A DNA stretch of 64,000 nt. Origin: Chlorops oryzae (Eukaryota; Arthropoda; Insecta; Diptera; Chloropidae). Location of the stretch: positions 128,727,679 to 128,791,678 of the forward strand of contig CM035806.1 of NCBI GenBank assembly GCA_020466095.1. Direction: 5' to 3'. Positions 21,587-33,730 of this stretch are shown here, piece by piece. The notes beneath the pieces are model-generated. The model was not told where the DNA came from and searched no databases. It saw only the letters and a program-made list of their open reading frames with translations. Numbering within the stretch: position 1 is the stretch's first letter; the number at the start of each line of letters is the position of its first letter. Position numbers and translations under genes: made by a program.

Positions 21587-22295
21587 AACAAGTAAGGGTG
21601 TTATAGTCAGGCGAGCCTGACAATAAAATACCCGACACAGACACACATGTTCAAATAATTTTTAATATCAAGAGGTGCTTAAGACCATAAGGGCCCCCAT
21701 ATACCGACTTTTGATAGATTTCTTTATGAAAACTGCCCCTTTGCCACACCCACTTTTCCAATTTTTATTGAACTATAATCGGAGGCTTAAATATTCGCTC
21801 AAATTTTAAGTTTCATTAAAATATTTCGAAAAAGTCCGATTTTAAGGCAGGTTTGGGATTTTTGTGACAGACCCTAGTACTGGAGGTACCCTTAATAATG
21901 GACTGTTCAAGGAAATTTTTTGGAAGGATGTTCAAGGCTACAAAGGAAGCATAAGTGCCAAATTTCGTTCAAGTCCCACTTGAATTTCGGTTGTACGAGA
22001 CAATTTTCGAAAACCGCCCTTCTGCCACGCCCACTTTTTCAATTTTTGGAAATAATACTACTGGCCTTTAAATATGATCAAATATCAAATTTCATCAAAA
22101 TATGTTGAAAAACTTCGATTTTAGAGCAGTTTTTGTGATTTTCGTAACAGACCCTAGTACTGGAGGTACCTCTAAAAATAGTCCGATCGGGCCATTCTCG
22201 AACTTGTTCTTACTCATGTCCCCGTGAGCACGCATACCAAATTTTGTCGAGATAGCTCAACTCCTTCGATAAGAAAACTGTATACAAACAGACGG

Positions 22296-22337
<42 letters not shown>

Positions 22338-22486
22338 GGACGGACATGTCTAAATCGAATCTCCTGGTGACGCTGATCATTTCTATATAAATATATTTTG
22401 TATGGTCTATCTCGACTGGTTCTGGGTGTTACACACAACCACACAAACGCAATATACCCTCGACACAGAGTGTGTCGGGTATAAAA
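21587..22486 (-). mobile_element. Helentron-like interspersed element, family A copy 2
   Basis: It begins AACAAGTAAGGGTGTTATAG with a GTCAGGC/GCCTGAC stem, and ends GTGTCGGGTATAAAA with the paired TATACCC stem. It has two internal CCTAGTACTGGAGGTACC blocks and a GACAGACA microsatellite at about 22290-22345. It is non-coding. It lies between the gypsy-type element and the host exon, in opposite orientation to copy 1. Confidence 0.82.
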
Positions 22487-23101
22487 AGAAGTTTACATCG
22501 GCTAAGCCGATTGCACACATACCTTTTCCTCAGCCTAAAATATGTTGAAACATAACCCTAACAAAAATTCCTGCAGTACAAAATTTTTGCGAATGGTGGT
22601 CATGGTCAAAGTTTAACCATAAGTGACGACTTTATTTGGTGGCTAAATACACAATCAGAAGAAGCAGCAAAAAAAATCATTTTTGTATACAGATATGAGA
22701 ATAAGAGAAAGAGTGTATTTTTTCTAATGTGTAGGATAATGACCATAGTTATAGCGATGTCGCAATTTCTTTTCAGCCAAAGCTTAAGTCTACTAGCTTA
22801 AGTCCGAACGGAGAGGTAGCCCGACAACTTACAAATTTAGGAGCACGCTAACATTCTGTCTCGTCACACCAAACTGAGGCGACTTGCGTTCACACAATAC
22901 ATTAATTCAGTTATTAATTTGATCACAGCGTTCAATTTCAGGACATGCAAATGAATGTTGAAAGTTCAACGATGCGAGATCAATTCTACCAGTCTCCCCA
23001 AGCTCAAAATATTTCAGATGGATGTTAGCTCCGTGGAAAAATAAGAAAAACAACGCCATCCACACGTGCGTATTCTTTTCAATCAAAGTAGGTACATTCC
23101 A
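22487..23101 (-). other. Intron sequence of the host gene (inferred)
   Basis: The exon at 23108-23492 ends at a splice donor, so this stretch is the start of its intron if the gene is real. No further exon is recognised between here and position 1. Confidence 0.4.
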
Positions 23102-23107
23102 ACTTAC
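23102..23107 (-). promoter_or_regulatory. Splice donor GTAAGT
   Basis: On the minus strand the exon ends ...TTACTCG and is followed by GTAAGT, a consensus 5' splice site. This is the main reason for cutting the coding exon here rather than at the downstream stop. Confidence 0.65.
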
Positions 23108-23492
23108 CGAGTAATGGATTTGATGCATTCGGATTTCCAATTACAACACCACCGCCAGGGTAAGTGATACTGTTTGCCGCCGTATTTGAATTGCCGACAA
23201 GACTCGGAAGCATGACGGAGACTGGCCCACTGCCAAAGAGATTAGCACCAGATGTGCTGCTTCTATTGCCACCAGCGTTAACAGGCACCAAAATATTATT
23301 TCCGATTGCAGGTGACGGCTGCAATGCGTTGACACCAACAATAGCGCCAGGAACAGAACTAGAGCCACCCCCTGCCCCAGCACGATCCTGTTCGCCGGAT
23401 TCCTGACGCGATAACGAGAAACGGCGATTGCCCAAACCAAGACTAGAGATGCCACTCGTCACATATTGCTGCATTGAGCTTAGAAAACTCAT
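23108..23492 (-). CDS. First coding exon of an unidentified host gene
   Basis: A minus-strand frame starts at ATG 23492-23490 (context GGCGCCATGAG) with MSFLSSMQQYVTSGISSLGL and runs 128 codons plus one base to a consensus donor. The protein is rich in Ser, Gly and Asn and contains RFSLSRQES, a plausible kinase site (RxxS). There is no transmembrane segment or signal peptide. An upstream in-frame ATG at 23561 exists but has weaker context. The composition is unlike the transposon ORFs nearby, and codon use is GC-richer. I do not recognise the family and give no name. Confidence 0.55.
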
Positions 23493-23561
23493 GGCGCCGT
23501 TATGTGCAGTGCAGTGTCGTTTTATCGGACGAGGCGTGCCGGCGTGTGCCACTGAAACCAA

Positions 23562-24866
23562 ATAAGCCCAACCGTTTATGTCTGCTCCAAAAAGTGATTA
23601 TCTTTCTCTTCTCAATTTGGGCGATTTAAATTTCTCACTGCACAACGTTCGGCATGGCTTGTTGAGCTCCTATTCGGGATTCAATCTGATTTGAAATTTC
23701 ACTAAAAGTCGAGCGAGTCGGTGCGAGTTTTTTGTTTTTTGTATTGATCTCGCTGGCTTCGTTGCATGTAATGCATCGAACGCTTTCGCTCTGATAAATT
23801 TTAATTTACTCTAGTCATTTGATGGCGTCCAAGAGTCCTGCAGTTATTCTTTTCTTAGCTTTTCTGATTTTTACTAATTAGCTTTTTCTTTTTTGTTTTG
23901 TTTTGTTTCGTTTTGTTTTGTTTAGCCTTGCTTTGTTTTGTGTATAGTTGTTATCTTTTCTTTCGCTCAGTGGTCCTTGAGTTGCTGCCCTTTTTGTGCT
24001 ATTCAAATTGATTTCAGATTTGGTTTCGGTTTTCAATCAGCCAAAAACAGGTTGCCATCTACCCTCGACGTCTTTTCAAAATTCAAATCGTTGCTAAGTT
24101 TCGGTTTCTGTAAAGAAAAATATTTTTCGTGATGGGTATTTTTATATACATACGAATGTATTATATAGGTATACAATAAAAAGAACAATGTTAGTAGAGT
24201 ATAAAATGGAAGGATAACTAACTACTAGATCAATGCAGTTCGTGCAATATGGCCTACTTTTCCGATCCGATCCGGAAATTGACGTTAAAGTGTTTTTCAT
24301 ACAGTTGTCGGTACCTTCAAACAGAATAGATGCAATGTAAAAGTATAAAGTCGAAACTCCATAATCAACGGTTTCGACGGCACGCGGTTCGCACGAAACG
24401 CATGAAATTGGAATCAATGTTCCTATTTAAATGGATGCAGCTACATTGATTCCGCAGATACCGTGTGATGCGCCTGAAAGGCTGAAATTTTTGCAACTTT
24501 ATCTCGCAGCTATGATGAAAACATTGTATAGCACATGTGCTTCAATAGCTTCACAGCTCAAAATTTTTCAAATTGGGGTTAATGCAAGGATTGTGTTAAA
24601 AGGACAGACTTTTCAGAGAAAATCAAAGATATCTATGATTATAAATTTGAAAATGTATAAGTATTTTGTAGAATCCTTGCAGTTACTTTGAAGATGTTTT
24701 GCTTAACGTGACTACTCACTGCACTAGAAAAATATGAACTAGTTGAAATGAAGATAGAGATTATTGCAATAAGAAGTAGAACATAATTAGATACAAGATG
24801 GGTGGTATATTTCGATTGACATTGCCAATCACTCATTTGATATATTTGCTGCGCTCGTATCAGAGA
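23562..24866. other. Upstream region of the host exon; simple repeats, no gene
   Basis: Upstream of the minus-strand exon, so 5' UTR or promoter would lie here, but no core promoter motif is certain. A TTTTG simple repeat lies at about 23890-23940. Short frames at 24142-24902 show no motifs. Confidence 0.4.
23886..23940. repeat. (TTTTG)n simple repeat
   Basis: About ten imperfect TTTTG units (GTTTTGTTTTGTTTCG and so on). It is low-complexity sequence upstream of the host exon. Confidence 0.75.
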
Positions 24867-24932
24867 GGTCGTTGGCCTAGTGGATGCATTTTCACCCAAC
24901 AATTTGAAGGTTGGAGGTTCAAATCACAGCGT
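24867..24932 (+). repeat. tRNA-derived SINE head or tRNA pseudogene
   Basis: TGGCCTAGTGGATGC matches a Pol III A box, and GGTTCAAATC (24916-24925) matches a B box at the usual spacing. Acceptor and T-arm pairing are poor, so a functional tRNA is unlikely. Confidence 0.45.
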
Positions 24933-24990
24933 TCGCAGAACAAACGTGATAATATGGTAATATTTGAAATCTAAAAATAATTTATAAGTA

Positions 24991-25862
24991 AACAAGTAAG
25001 GGTGTTATAGTCAGGCGAGCCTGACAATAGAATACCCGACACAGACACTTATGTTCGAATAATTTTTAATATCAAGAGGTGTTTAAGGACATATTGGGCC
25101 CATATACCGACTTTTGTTAAATTTCTTTATAAAAACCGCCCATTTGCCACGCCCAATTTTTCAATTTTTTTGGGATTCTAATCGGACCTTTATATATACG
25201 CTTAAATTCTAAGTTTCATTGAAATATTTCAATAAAGTCCGCTTTTGAGGCATTTTTGGGATTTTTGTGACAGACCCTAGTACTAGAGGTACACTTAATA
25301 ATGGTTCTATCGAAAAAATTTTTGGGGAGGACGTTACTGGCTATCAAGGAAGCATACGTGCCAACTTTCGTTCAAGTCCCATTTGTATTTCGGGTTTAGG
25401 AGACAATTTTCGAAAAACGCCCTTATGCCACGCCCACTTTTCAAATTTTTTGAAATCATATTACTTGCCTTTAAACATGTTCAAATACCAAGTTTCATCA
25501 AAATATCTTGAAAAACTCAGGTCTTAGAGCAGTTTTTGTGATTTTCATAACAGACCCTAGTACTGGAGGTACCCCTAAAAATGGTCCGATCGGGTCCATT
25601 CTCGAACCTGTTCTTACTCATGTTGCCGTGAGCACGCATATCAAATTTTGTCAAGAAAGCTCGACTCCTTCGATAAGATAACTGTATACAGACAGACAGA
25701 CAGACAGACAGACGGACAGACGGACATGTCTAAATCGAATCTCCTGGTGACGCTGATCATTTCTATATACATTTTGTATGGTCTATCTCGACTGGTTCTG
25801 GGTGTTACACACAACCCAACAAACGCAATATACCCTCGACACAGAGTGTGTCGGGTATAAAA
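24991..25862 (-). mobile_element. Helentron-like interspersed element, family A copy 3
   Basis: It opens AACAAGTAAGGGTGTTATAG, has the GTCAGGC/GCCTGAC stem, and closes GTGTGTCGGGTATAAAA. The internal GTACTAGAGGTAC and GTACTGGAGGTACC blocks and a (CAGA)n tract near 25690 match copy 2. Non-coding. Confidence 0.82.
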
Positions 25863-26026
25863 AGTGTTTTACGGTCAGAGATGAGAAAACAAATTACGCA
25901 CAAAAAAGCTTCAAATAAAAACTCGCATGATTTGGATTTATTTTTTCTCATAAAGATTTTTGTTGGCCTGTTTGGTTTCTTAATTAGTATCCAACTTATA
26001 CAAATTTATAAAAAAGACAAAATAAA

Positions 26027-27354
26027 ACAAGTAAGAAAGCTAAAGTCGGTCAAGCCCGACTTTGAAATACCCAGCGTCCCGACATTATGAGCGCACTATG
26101 TTTTGCTTCTCTATTTGTGGGCGTGGCAGTGGGAGGGCAACATAAATTATTTCCCTACACCTTTCATTCGCCTTGGTGAACCTATGTTGCGAATTTGAAG
26201 CTTCTACGCCTCTTACTTCGGAAGTTAGGAAAAATCTTAATTTGTGGGCGTGGCAGTGGGCGGGCCAAAAAAATTTTTTCCTACACCTTTCATTCGCCTT
26301 GGTGAACCTATGTTGCGAATTTGAACCTTCTACGCCTTTTACTTCGGAAGTTACGAAAAATCTTTATTTGTGGGAGTGGCAGTGGGCGGGCTACAAAAAT
26401 TTTTTTCCTACACCTTTCATTCGCCTTGGTGAACCTATGTTGCGAATTTGAACCTTCTACGCCTTTTACTTCGGAAGTTACGAAAAATCTTTATTTGTGG
26501 GAGTGGCAGTGGGCGGGCTACAAAAAATTTTTTCCTGCACCTTTCATTCGCCTTGGTGAACCTATGTTGCGAATTCGAAGCTTCTACGCCTTTTACTTCG
26601 GAAGTTACGAAAAATCTTCATTTGTGGGCGTGGCAGTGGGCGGGCCACAAAAAATTTTTTCCTACACCTTTCATTCGCCTTGGTGAACCTATGTTGCGAA
26701 TTTGAAGCTTCTACGCCTTTTACTTCGGAAGTTATGAAAATTCTCTATTTGTGGGCGTGGCAGTGGGCAGGCTACATAAATTTTTGTTCCTACACCTTTC
26801 ATTTGCCTTGCTCAACCTATGCTGCGAATTTGAAGCTTCTACGCCGTTTACTTCGGAAGTTACGATAAGACCTTATTTTTGGGCTTATTTGTGGGCGTGG
26901 CTCGAGGAGGGCGGCGTTAATTTTTTGCCAAAAAATGTCCCTTTTCGTAGTTTACCAGCACACCAAATATCAATGGAATGTGTTGAGTGGTTCGCAAGTT
27001 ACAAGCATTTTATTGAAAACACAATAAATTCATTTGTGGGGGTGGCAGTGGGCGGATGTTTCTTATTTTTACTTAGGATCATACTCGGATCCCGATATAC
27101 CTGTGTGCCAAATTTCGACTTGATTGGTCCAGCCGTTTTGGAGGAGATCCGACCACGGACGGACGGACAGACGGATAGACGGACGGACGGACGGACGGAC
27201 GGACGGACAGACGGACAGACGGACATGTCTAAATCGATTCAGTTTTTGATCCTGATCATTTCTATATATATATGTCTATATCTCCGGAGCTTAATTCTCC
27301 CTGTTACAAGATTTGCACAAAACTAATATACCCCGCTTACGCTGGGTATAAAAA
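26027..27354 (-). mobile_element. Helentron-like element, family B copy 2, long tandem array
   Basis: It runs from AACAAGTAAGAAAGCTAAAG to GCTGGGTATAAAA. Between the ends, TGTGGG(C/A)GTGGCAGTGGG recurs at 26116, 26243, 26369, 26496, 26623 and 26750, a 126-127-bp period, giving six units. A longer (GACGGACG)n microsatellite lies near 27157-27220. Frames that repeat the same peptide in each unit are translations of the repeat, not genes. Confidence 0.85.
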
Positions 27355-27365
27355 ATTTTGTAACG

Positions 27366-27445
27366 AATCTCATGCTTGTCTGGGATTTGGACGCGCGGAA
27401 TTCGGACTGCTAAGCAAGCACTCACCGCAATGAGGCACCATGTGC
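27366..27445 (-). repeat. Possible tRNA-derived SINE head
   Basis: On the minus strand, TGCGGTGAGTGCTTGC could be an A box and CGTCCAAATCCC a B box. The match is weaker than for the other tRNA-like segments in this window. Confidence 0.3.
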
Positions 27446-28784
27446 TTACAATAACCCTTCTTATTGACGTTCTAAAATATATGTAAAACATAAATAGGTC
27501 AGCATGTCAGCATTATGTTTACATTTCTAATTTTGAGCAGAATTTGCTGGCAGCTTTCATTCAGGGCTACTAAACATCAAATTCGTCTTACAGTTTCTAG
27601 TATGTCAAGAGTCATTGCGTCACTGGTAGGTTCGTAGGACAACACAATGTTAACTGTGGATTGGCGAAAGCATTGCAGCGTGGATAAAATGGAACTTATT
27701 ATGTTCAAATTAAAACTTCTTTACTTTTAAACTACTCACGCTTCCTGCAGGGATATACAAAATGGCATTCAAAATTGCATCCTAGTTTAAAGTATTATAA
27801 CTCCATAGCAGTACCTCGTAGACAAGTGTTGCAAGAACAAAAAATATGACATAAGCTATGGCATAATAAAATTTTTCAGTTCCCCTGTAGTAAACAGTTG
27901 TGGAATCATATGAAAATAACTAGTACTTTTACCATAACAAGAAGAACCAGTGCAATTTTTTGATTAAGCTTGCACCATAAGTAGATATGCTGGAATAATC
28001 ATATGGGTATTTCCAGAAAAAAGTAAACTTTTCCTCACGTCCGAGCATATCTAATTGCCTTTCTGATCTGCATAAAAATTTGATAAATATAAAAGTCCGG
28101 AAGAGCTGCGCGATAATAGTAAGAAACAAAATTATTATTTTCCAAATTCTCTTCAATTCGGGACTTAAAATTGCTAAAGTTACTGTCACATCCGTTTGGA
28201 AATACCCATATGCGATTATAAAAGTTGAACTACAAATCAATCGATGGTGAATGAACATAAATGTTCCCATGATGTACTTAAGGAAAGCGACAAAACCATC
28301 AACGATTCTGGTGCCTTTTTCCCAAAAACAGCACTAGTATTTAACTGGTGGAAATTTACTCAATTGCCTAAAAAAGTACTAAAATAATTCTGGTACATAC
28401 TGCACTAATGTTTTCCGGTAGGTAGGTAAATATGTTATACTGATTTTCTACAGAATTTTATATGGGCAAGGGTATAGAAAAGAACTTGTACTGGTGACGT
28501 TTGCACCAGTAGAGTACTAGTACAGCAATAGTTGAAATTTCTGTAGGGTCGTTAACAAATGTCACACTTTAAGGAAAAACAAATGAAAAATGCGAGCTCA
28601 AAGTGAATGCTGAAATTACCGACAAAAAAAAGAGTATCATTTAAATTAAACATTTCAACCACCTTTCCAGAAGGAGAGCTGGAAAAACAACACTTTTCTA
28701 AAACTTCGTAGACATAACACTAGTTTACAGAATTTACGACTTTCGCGAGAGCAGAGACGAAATGATGGTTTTTAGACTAAATTG
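27446..28784. other. No gene recognised
   Basis: A minus-strand frame at 27929-28270 (113 aa) is hydrophobic, with two membrane-like stretches. It has no family motif, no splice context and no neighbouring exon that I can identify. It could be a fragment of a membrane receptor but I do not claim it. Confidence 0.35.
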
Positions 28785-29181
28785 TAGTGTCCGACCGAAG
28801 GTTCGGCTTCAGCTTCGGCAATTGGCATGATCGGCCAATTCTTAATCTTCGGCTTCGGCTGAAAAAAGCCGAATTCTTTAGCCGAATATTTTTGCATTTT
28901 AATGGAAGTAAAAAAGTCACGATAGATTTTCAATTGCTTCATTGAGACCTTTTACACTAGTGAATTATTGCCGTAAATTCTCACTTTGTGGGCGACTAAA
29001 GCGAAAGAATTTAGAGAAAATTTGAGCGGTTTTTTTGTGCTTGTCAAATGAATAAAGACTGATTTTGTTTCCTTACTGTAAAATTTTTTGCATTCGGCTT
29101 CGGGCTTCGGTCTTCGTCCGAAGTCTTCAACTCTGCCGATTGTTCGGCTTCGACTAAAAATCCACCTTCGGTCGGACACTA
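28785..29181. mobile_element. hAT-type MITE, 397 bp
   Basis: Perfect 18-bp inverted ends TAGTGTCCGACCGAAGGT are flanked by exact 8-bp duplications CTAAATTG (28777-28784, 29182-29189). TAGTG termini with 8-bp duplications indicate hAT. The interior is full of TTCGGCTTCGG motifs in both orientations, which could be subterminal transposase-binding repeats. No ORF. Confidence 0.85.
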
Positions 29182-29189
29182 CTAAATTG

Positions 29190-29711
29190 GGGTCGCTGAT
29201 CACGAAAATGGCTTCCGTTTTTTTTTTTTCCAAAGAATAGTTTTTGAGATATACGCAAAAAACGTGTTTTTTGGATACTTTACGAGATTTTGCCAAAGAA
29301 CTCCAAAACTGCTCGCCTAAATAAAATAAAATTTTATCAGTATGGAGCAGAAAACTTTCCCCTTTGCAACGATATATTATTTGTTACAATCGGTGTCTTA
29401 GATTTTGAGCTATAGACATTTGAACTTGCAAAAACTTTTTTTTTGTAATTTCCAAAATTTCATGTGGACTTTTAAGTACTAAAAAATTTAAAAAAATTTT
29501 TTTCGGTAACTAAAAATGATAAACATATATTTAGCGTATATAAAAAACTAAATTTCTGCAAAATCGGTTGAAAAATAAAGAAGTTATAAGAGATTTTCCA
29601 CAATTATAATCAGTAGTATCAACGGTGACCAGGAAGAAACAAGAAACGTGTGCTCTTTTCCTTTACTACTCAAAACGAACCGTCATCATACAATCTATTT
29701 CCGGCGATTTT
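29190..29711. other. AT-rich spacer, nothing recognised
   Basis: T- and A-rich sequence between a hAT MITE and a Helentron-like element. I find no coding potential. Confidence 0.4.
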
Positions 29712-30632
29712 TATACCCGACACACTCTGTGTCGAGGGTATATTGCGTTTGTGTGGTTGTGTGTAACACCCAGAATAAGTCGAGATAGACAATACAAAAT
29801 ATATATAGAAATGATCAGCGTCACCAGGAGATTCGATTTAGCCATGTCCGTCTGTCTGTCCGTCTGTCCGTCTGTCTGTCTGTCCGTCTGTCTGTTTGTA
29901 TACAGTTTTCTTATCGAAAGAGTTGAGCTATCTCGACGAAATTTGGTATGCGTGCTCACGGCAACATGAGTAAGAACAAGTTCGAGAATGGACCCGATCG
30001 GAAGATTTTTAGGGGTACCTCACAGGCATATGAGTAAAAACAAGTTCGAGAATGGACCCGATCAGACCATTTTTAGGGGTACCTCCAGTACTAGGGTCTG
30101 TTACGAAAATCACAAAAGGCCAGTAATACGATTTCCAAAAATTTTAAAAGTGGGCGTGGCAGTAGGGCGTTTCTCGAAAATTGTCCCCTACACCCGAAAT
30201 TCAAATGGGACTTGAACGAAATTTGGCACTTATGCTTCCTTTGTAGCCGTTAACATTCTCCCAAAAATTTCTTTGGTCGGTCCATTATTAAGAGTACCTC
30301 CAATGCCAAGGTCTGTCACAAAAATCCCAAAACTGCCCCAAAATCTGACATTTTCAAAATATTTCAATGAAACTTAAAATTTGAGTGTATATTTAAGCCT
30401 CCGATTAGGATTGCAACAAAAATGGAAAAGTGGGCGTGGAAAAGGGGCGGTTTTTATAAAGATATTTAAAAAAAGTCGGTATATGGGGCCCCTAATGGCT
30501 TAAAAACTTCTTGAATATTCTTACTTAGTGGTCCTGTGTTTTGGGCGTGGTTCAAAAATTATTTAAACATGTGTGTCTGTGTCGGGTATTTTATTGTCAG
30601 GCTCGCCTGACTATAACACCCTTACTTGTTTT
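29712..30632 (+). mobile_element. Helentron-like interspersed element, family A copy 4
   Basis: TATACCCGACACACTCTGTG at the start and GCCTGACTATAACACCCTTACTTG at the end. A GTCTGTCC microsatellite lies at 29845-29895. Part of the block around GAATGGACCCGATCGGA is duplicated at 29985-30075. It sits 13 bp before a family B element in the same orientation. Confidence 0.82.
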
Positions 30633-30645
30633 AATTAGTTTTTTT

Positions 30646-31316
30646 TATACCCAGCGTAAGCGGGGTATATTAGTTTTGTGCGAATCTTGTAACAGGGAGA
30701 ACTAAGCTCCGGAGATATACACATATATATATAGAATTGATCAGGATCAAAAACTGAATCGACTTAGACATGTCTCCGTCTGTCCGTCGTCCGTCCGTCC
30801 GTCTGTCGTCCGTCGTCCGTGGTCGGATCTCCTCCGAAACGGCTGGACCAATCAAGTCGAAATTTGGCACACAGGTATATCGGGATCCAAGTATGATCCT
30901 AAGTAAAAATGGGAGACATCCGCCCACTGCCACGCCCACAAATGAATATAATGTGTTTTCAGTAAAATGCTTGTAACTTGCGAATCACTCAACACATTCC
31001 ATTGATATTTGGTGTACTGGTAAACTACGAAAAAGGACATATCCTGGAAAAAACTGGACGCCGCCCTTCGTGAGCCACGCCCACAAATAAGCCCACAAAT
31101 AAGGGCTTATCGTAACTTGTGAAGTAAAAGGCGTAGAAGCTTCAAATTCGCAACATAGGTTCACCAAGGCGAATGAAGGGTGTAGGGAAATAATTTATGT
31201 TGCCCTCCCACTGCCACGCCCACAAATAGAGAAGCAAAACATTGTGCGCTCATAATGTCGGGACGCTGGGTATTTCAAAGTCGGGCTTGACCGACCTTAG
31301 CTTTCTTACTTGTTTT
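30646..31316 (+). mobile_element. Helentron-like element, family B copy 3, short array
   Basis: It starts TATACCCAGCGTAAGCGGGG and ends with the CCGACTTT-type stem and TTTCTTACTTGTTTT. It has only about one complete GTGGGCGTGGCAGTGGG unit, against six in copy 2. Non-coding. Confidence 0.82.
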
Positions 31317-33602
31317 TTCTTACATAACTTTTGGCTGTTTCTTTCTTTTTTCAATCTGAGTATGGTTTCTTTCGTTCACTTTATTATTATGTTAAGAGCA
31401 TAGCCATTTTGATTTTACCATTGCATCGGCTGTCCTTCGGGGTGGGAAACTTATTCAAGCTGAGCGCTACTTTTCAATTTAAGTTCAAGTAAATTTGATG
31501 GAACAAAAATTCGTTCGTGGACGAAAAATCAACAAATTTTATATAAAAGAACGAAAATTCAATTTTCTTTTGTCGCACCGAAAATATTTATAGAGGAAGG
31601 TAGTAAAGGTTATAACTCAAGTACGTCCAATTGATTCAAGTACCCAATTTATTGAAGTATTTCGTATTTTCCAAGAAGCGTTTTCTTTTATGTTCACTTT
31701 CACTGTGTTGAGCGACTGACAGGTTGATGTTATGTCTCTTATGATGACGCAGCGGCTATTATTGTTAAAGCGAATGCTTTAGGGTGTTCCTTGTTTTCTC
31801 GCTTTTCCATTTTCTTGAATAACAACAAAAACAACATACATATTGATTAATCGAAGAATAAAAACAACGACCGTCGGCAGATCCAAAATTAGGTGTTCAG
31901 TTCAATAGTAAATCATGATTGCCAGTAAAAAGCTAAGCCCTAAAAGGGGCGAAGCGTGAAATCAACTTTGGAAAAGTTAAAAGTATTATGAAAAGTTGGA
32001 AAACTATAAGTCGTATTTGGGTAAAGTAAAAAAGGGACCAGGAAAATGAAGGAAACGAAACGAGTTATTCCAGCACACGAGTTCATGAGCACTTGATATT
32101 CGAGGGAGTGTAGCCGTGTCAGGAATATTCTTCGTATGGTTAGCGCCATAATTTGAAAAGTTTCCACCGAACGACACGATGCGACGCACGACAAACACAC
32201 ACAACGAACGACGAATCATTACGGAGACCATTCGGCGTATTAGTGGCTTTTAATTAATACAAAGTGCCTGGAAGAAAAGCGTCGGTCTGTCGTTCTGCGT
32301 GTTGGTTTCAATGTTTGTATGTATGTAGATATGTCAATAAGCCAATTCCTTTTGTTCGTATGAAGGAAGAATTTTTGTTTGCCCTATTAATATGGTTCCA
32401 TGGATCGATGGCTAGATGAAGCTTTTAAGTTCGACTCCTGATTTGTTTTTTTTTTTTTATATTATCCTTGCATCACATAGGTTGATTGCTTTTAATATAA
32501 TGAATTTCAACAAAAGTCAATTAAAGTCGATGAGTTGTTTGCCACGATTGTGACAGGTGTCATTGAATAGATAATTATCTATCAAAAGAAGATATGTACT
32601 GGCAATGGAAATAAGGCACAATAAATGAAGGATAAGTAGGGCTTTGGATTTATTTTGAGTATCTATAAGACTCACACGCCATTACCGAAGTCATTTACAT
32701 TTTTCATTATGTTATGATCTCGATTAAAGGTTCTTTTGTGGCATTTCGAAATCCCAATTACACCATAAACGTTTTCCGATTACATAAATCATGATAGCAA
32801 CTTGACACGCGCACGCGTTCTAAAGCGTATTGAAGCAAACCGACTTGCACCTACAAAACTTAGGGATATTTTGAAGCTTCTCTTGTTTTCTGGAGAAACA
32901 CTTCAGCATTAAAACAACAAAATACTTCGATTTTTCATAGCTCTTTACGCAGCAATAAACACTCTAGTTTGGCGATACAAAAAACGTTTTGTTATAAAGA
33001 ATTGCATACACTGAGAAAAAATTCAACCAGAAAATTGATTAATTCAAAAGGACAAACACAAAACAGCTTCAATAAGGAATATTTTTAATTTTAACAATTT
33101 TTCTTGTTGGAAAAAATAAAGATTTTTCCTTTTGAATGAACGTTATCTGTGGCAATATGGAAGAGTAGCTTAAATGGAAATTTCTTGTTTTGAGATTTTC
33201 GAATTTTTCTATTTATTATAATTTATTTCAAGTTCAAAGCAAATGGCCACAGAGCTTTCTGCTGAACATAACACCGTCGGGTTGACTTCACTGGAATTTG
33301 TCACTCCGTTGTCGTGACTGCTTTCGAAATGCTTCAAAAGTTGTATCGTCCTATTTTATAAAACAAATGACATTGAGTTATTATTTTACCTTTACCCTCA
33401 GTACGCAGTTGACGGTTTCAAGAAATTTTGATCAAACCCATTCAAAATGCTATCAAATTTTTTCTTCAAAAATTCAACAAACTTTCGTTAACATGATACA
33501 TGTTGGCCTGAACTTATAATTGACATTTGCATTTTTGGAGCAATTTAATAGCAAACGACATTAGAATTTTTTAAAACAGATGTCAACATTTTGAAACGAT
33601 TA
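31317..33602. other. No gene recognised; one SINE-like segment
   Basis: About 2.3 kb with no supported gene. The frame at 31940-32231 lacks motifs. A possible tRNA-derived segment lies at 32392-32440, and a CACTGAGAAAA terminus at 33010 recalls the small palindrome at 21447. This could be host intergenic or intronic sequence. Confidence 0.4.
32392..32440 (+). repeat. Truncated tRNA-derived SINE
   Basis: GATGGCTAGATGAAG (A-box-like) is followed by AAGTTCGACTCC (B-box-like) and then a T run at about 32446-32458. It is shorter than a full tRNA head. Confidence 0.35.
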
Positions 33603-33730
33603 AGGCCCATTTGCTACTGTTCCGGTTAAAGTTTATCGTCACGATATCCTCTTAGAATGTGAACATTTTCATAAAAATTTTTTTGTTTTTCGGAACGAAA
33701 ACTTTAATCAGAACAGTAGAAAACTGGCCT
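33603..33730. mobile_element. Palindromic MITE, 128 bp (copy 1)
   Basis: Inverted arms: AGGCCCATTTGCTACTGTTC on the left and AGGCCAGTTTTCTACTGTTC on the right strand, flanked by TA at 33601-33602 and 33731-33732. A related copy lies reversed at about 44255-44395. The TA target suggests the Tc1/mariner group. Confidence 0.7.

Noticed and set aside
24867..24932. Functional tRNA gene
   Set aside because: A and B boxes are present but the acceptor and T arms do not pair well.
26173..26868. Series of overlapping ORFs repeating the same peptide (LCCEFEASTPF...)
   Set aside because: They are translations of the 127-bp tandem unit in Helentron-like elements. The same frames appear in every copy and in both orientations.
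26100..26900. Regularly spaced repeat resembling a CRISPR array
   Set aside because: The whole 127-bp unit is repeated without unique spacers, and the host is an animal.
27929..28270. 113-aa hydrophobic minus-strand ORF as a receptor exon
   Set aside because: No family motif, splice signal or adjacent exon; composition fits AT-rich non-coding DNA.
28952..29296. 114-aa minus-strand ORF
   Set aside because: It runs across the end and target duplication of a hAT MITE.
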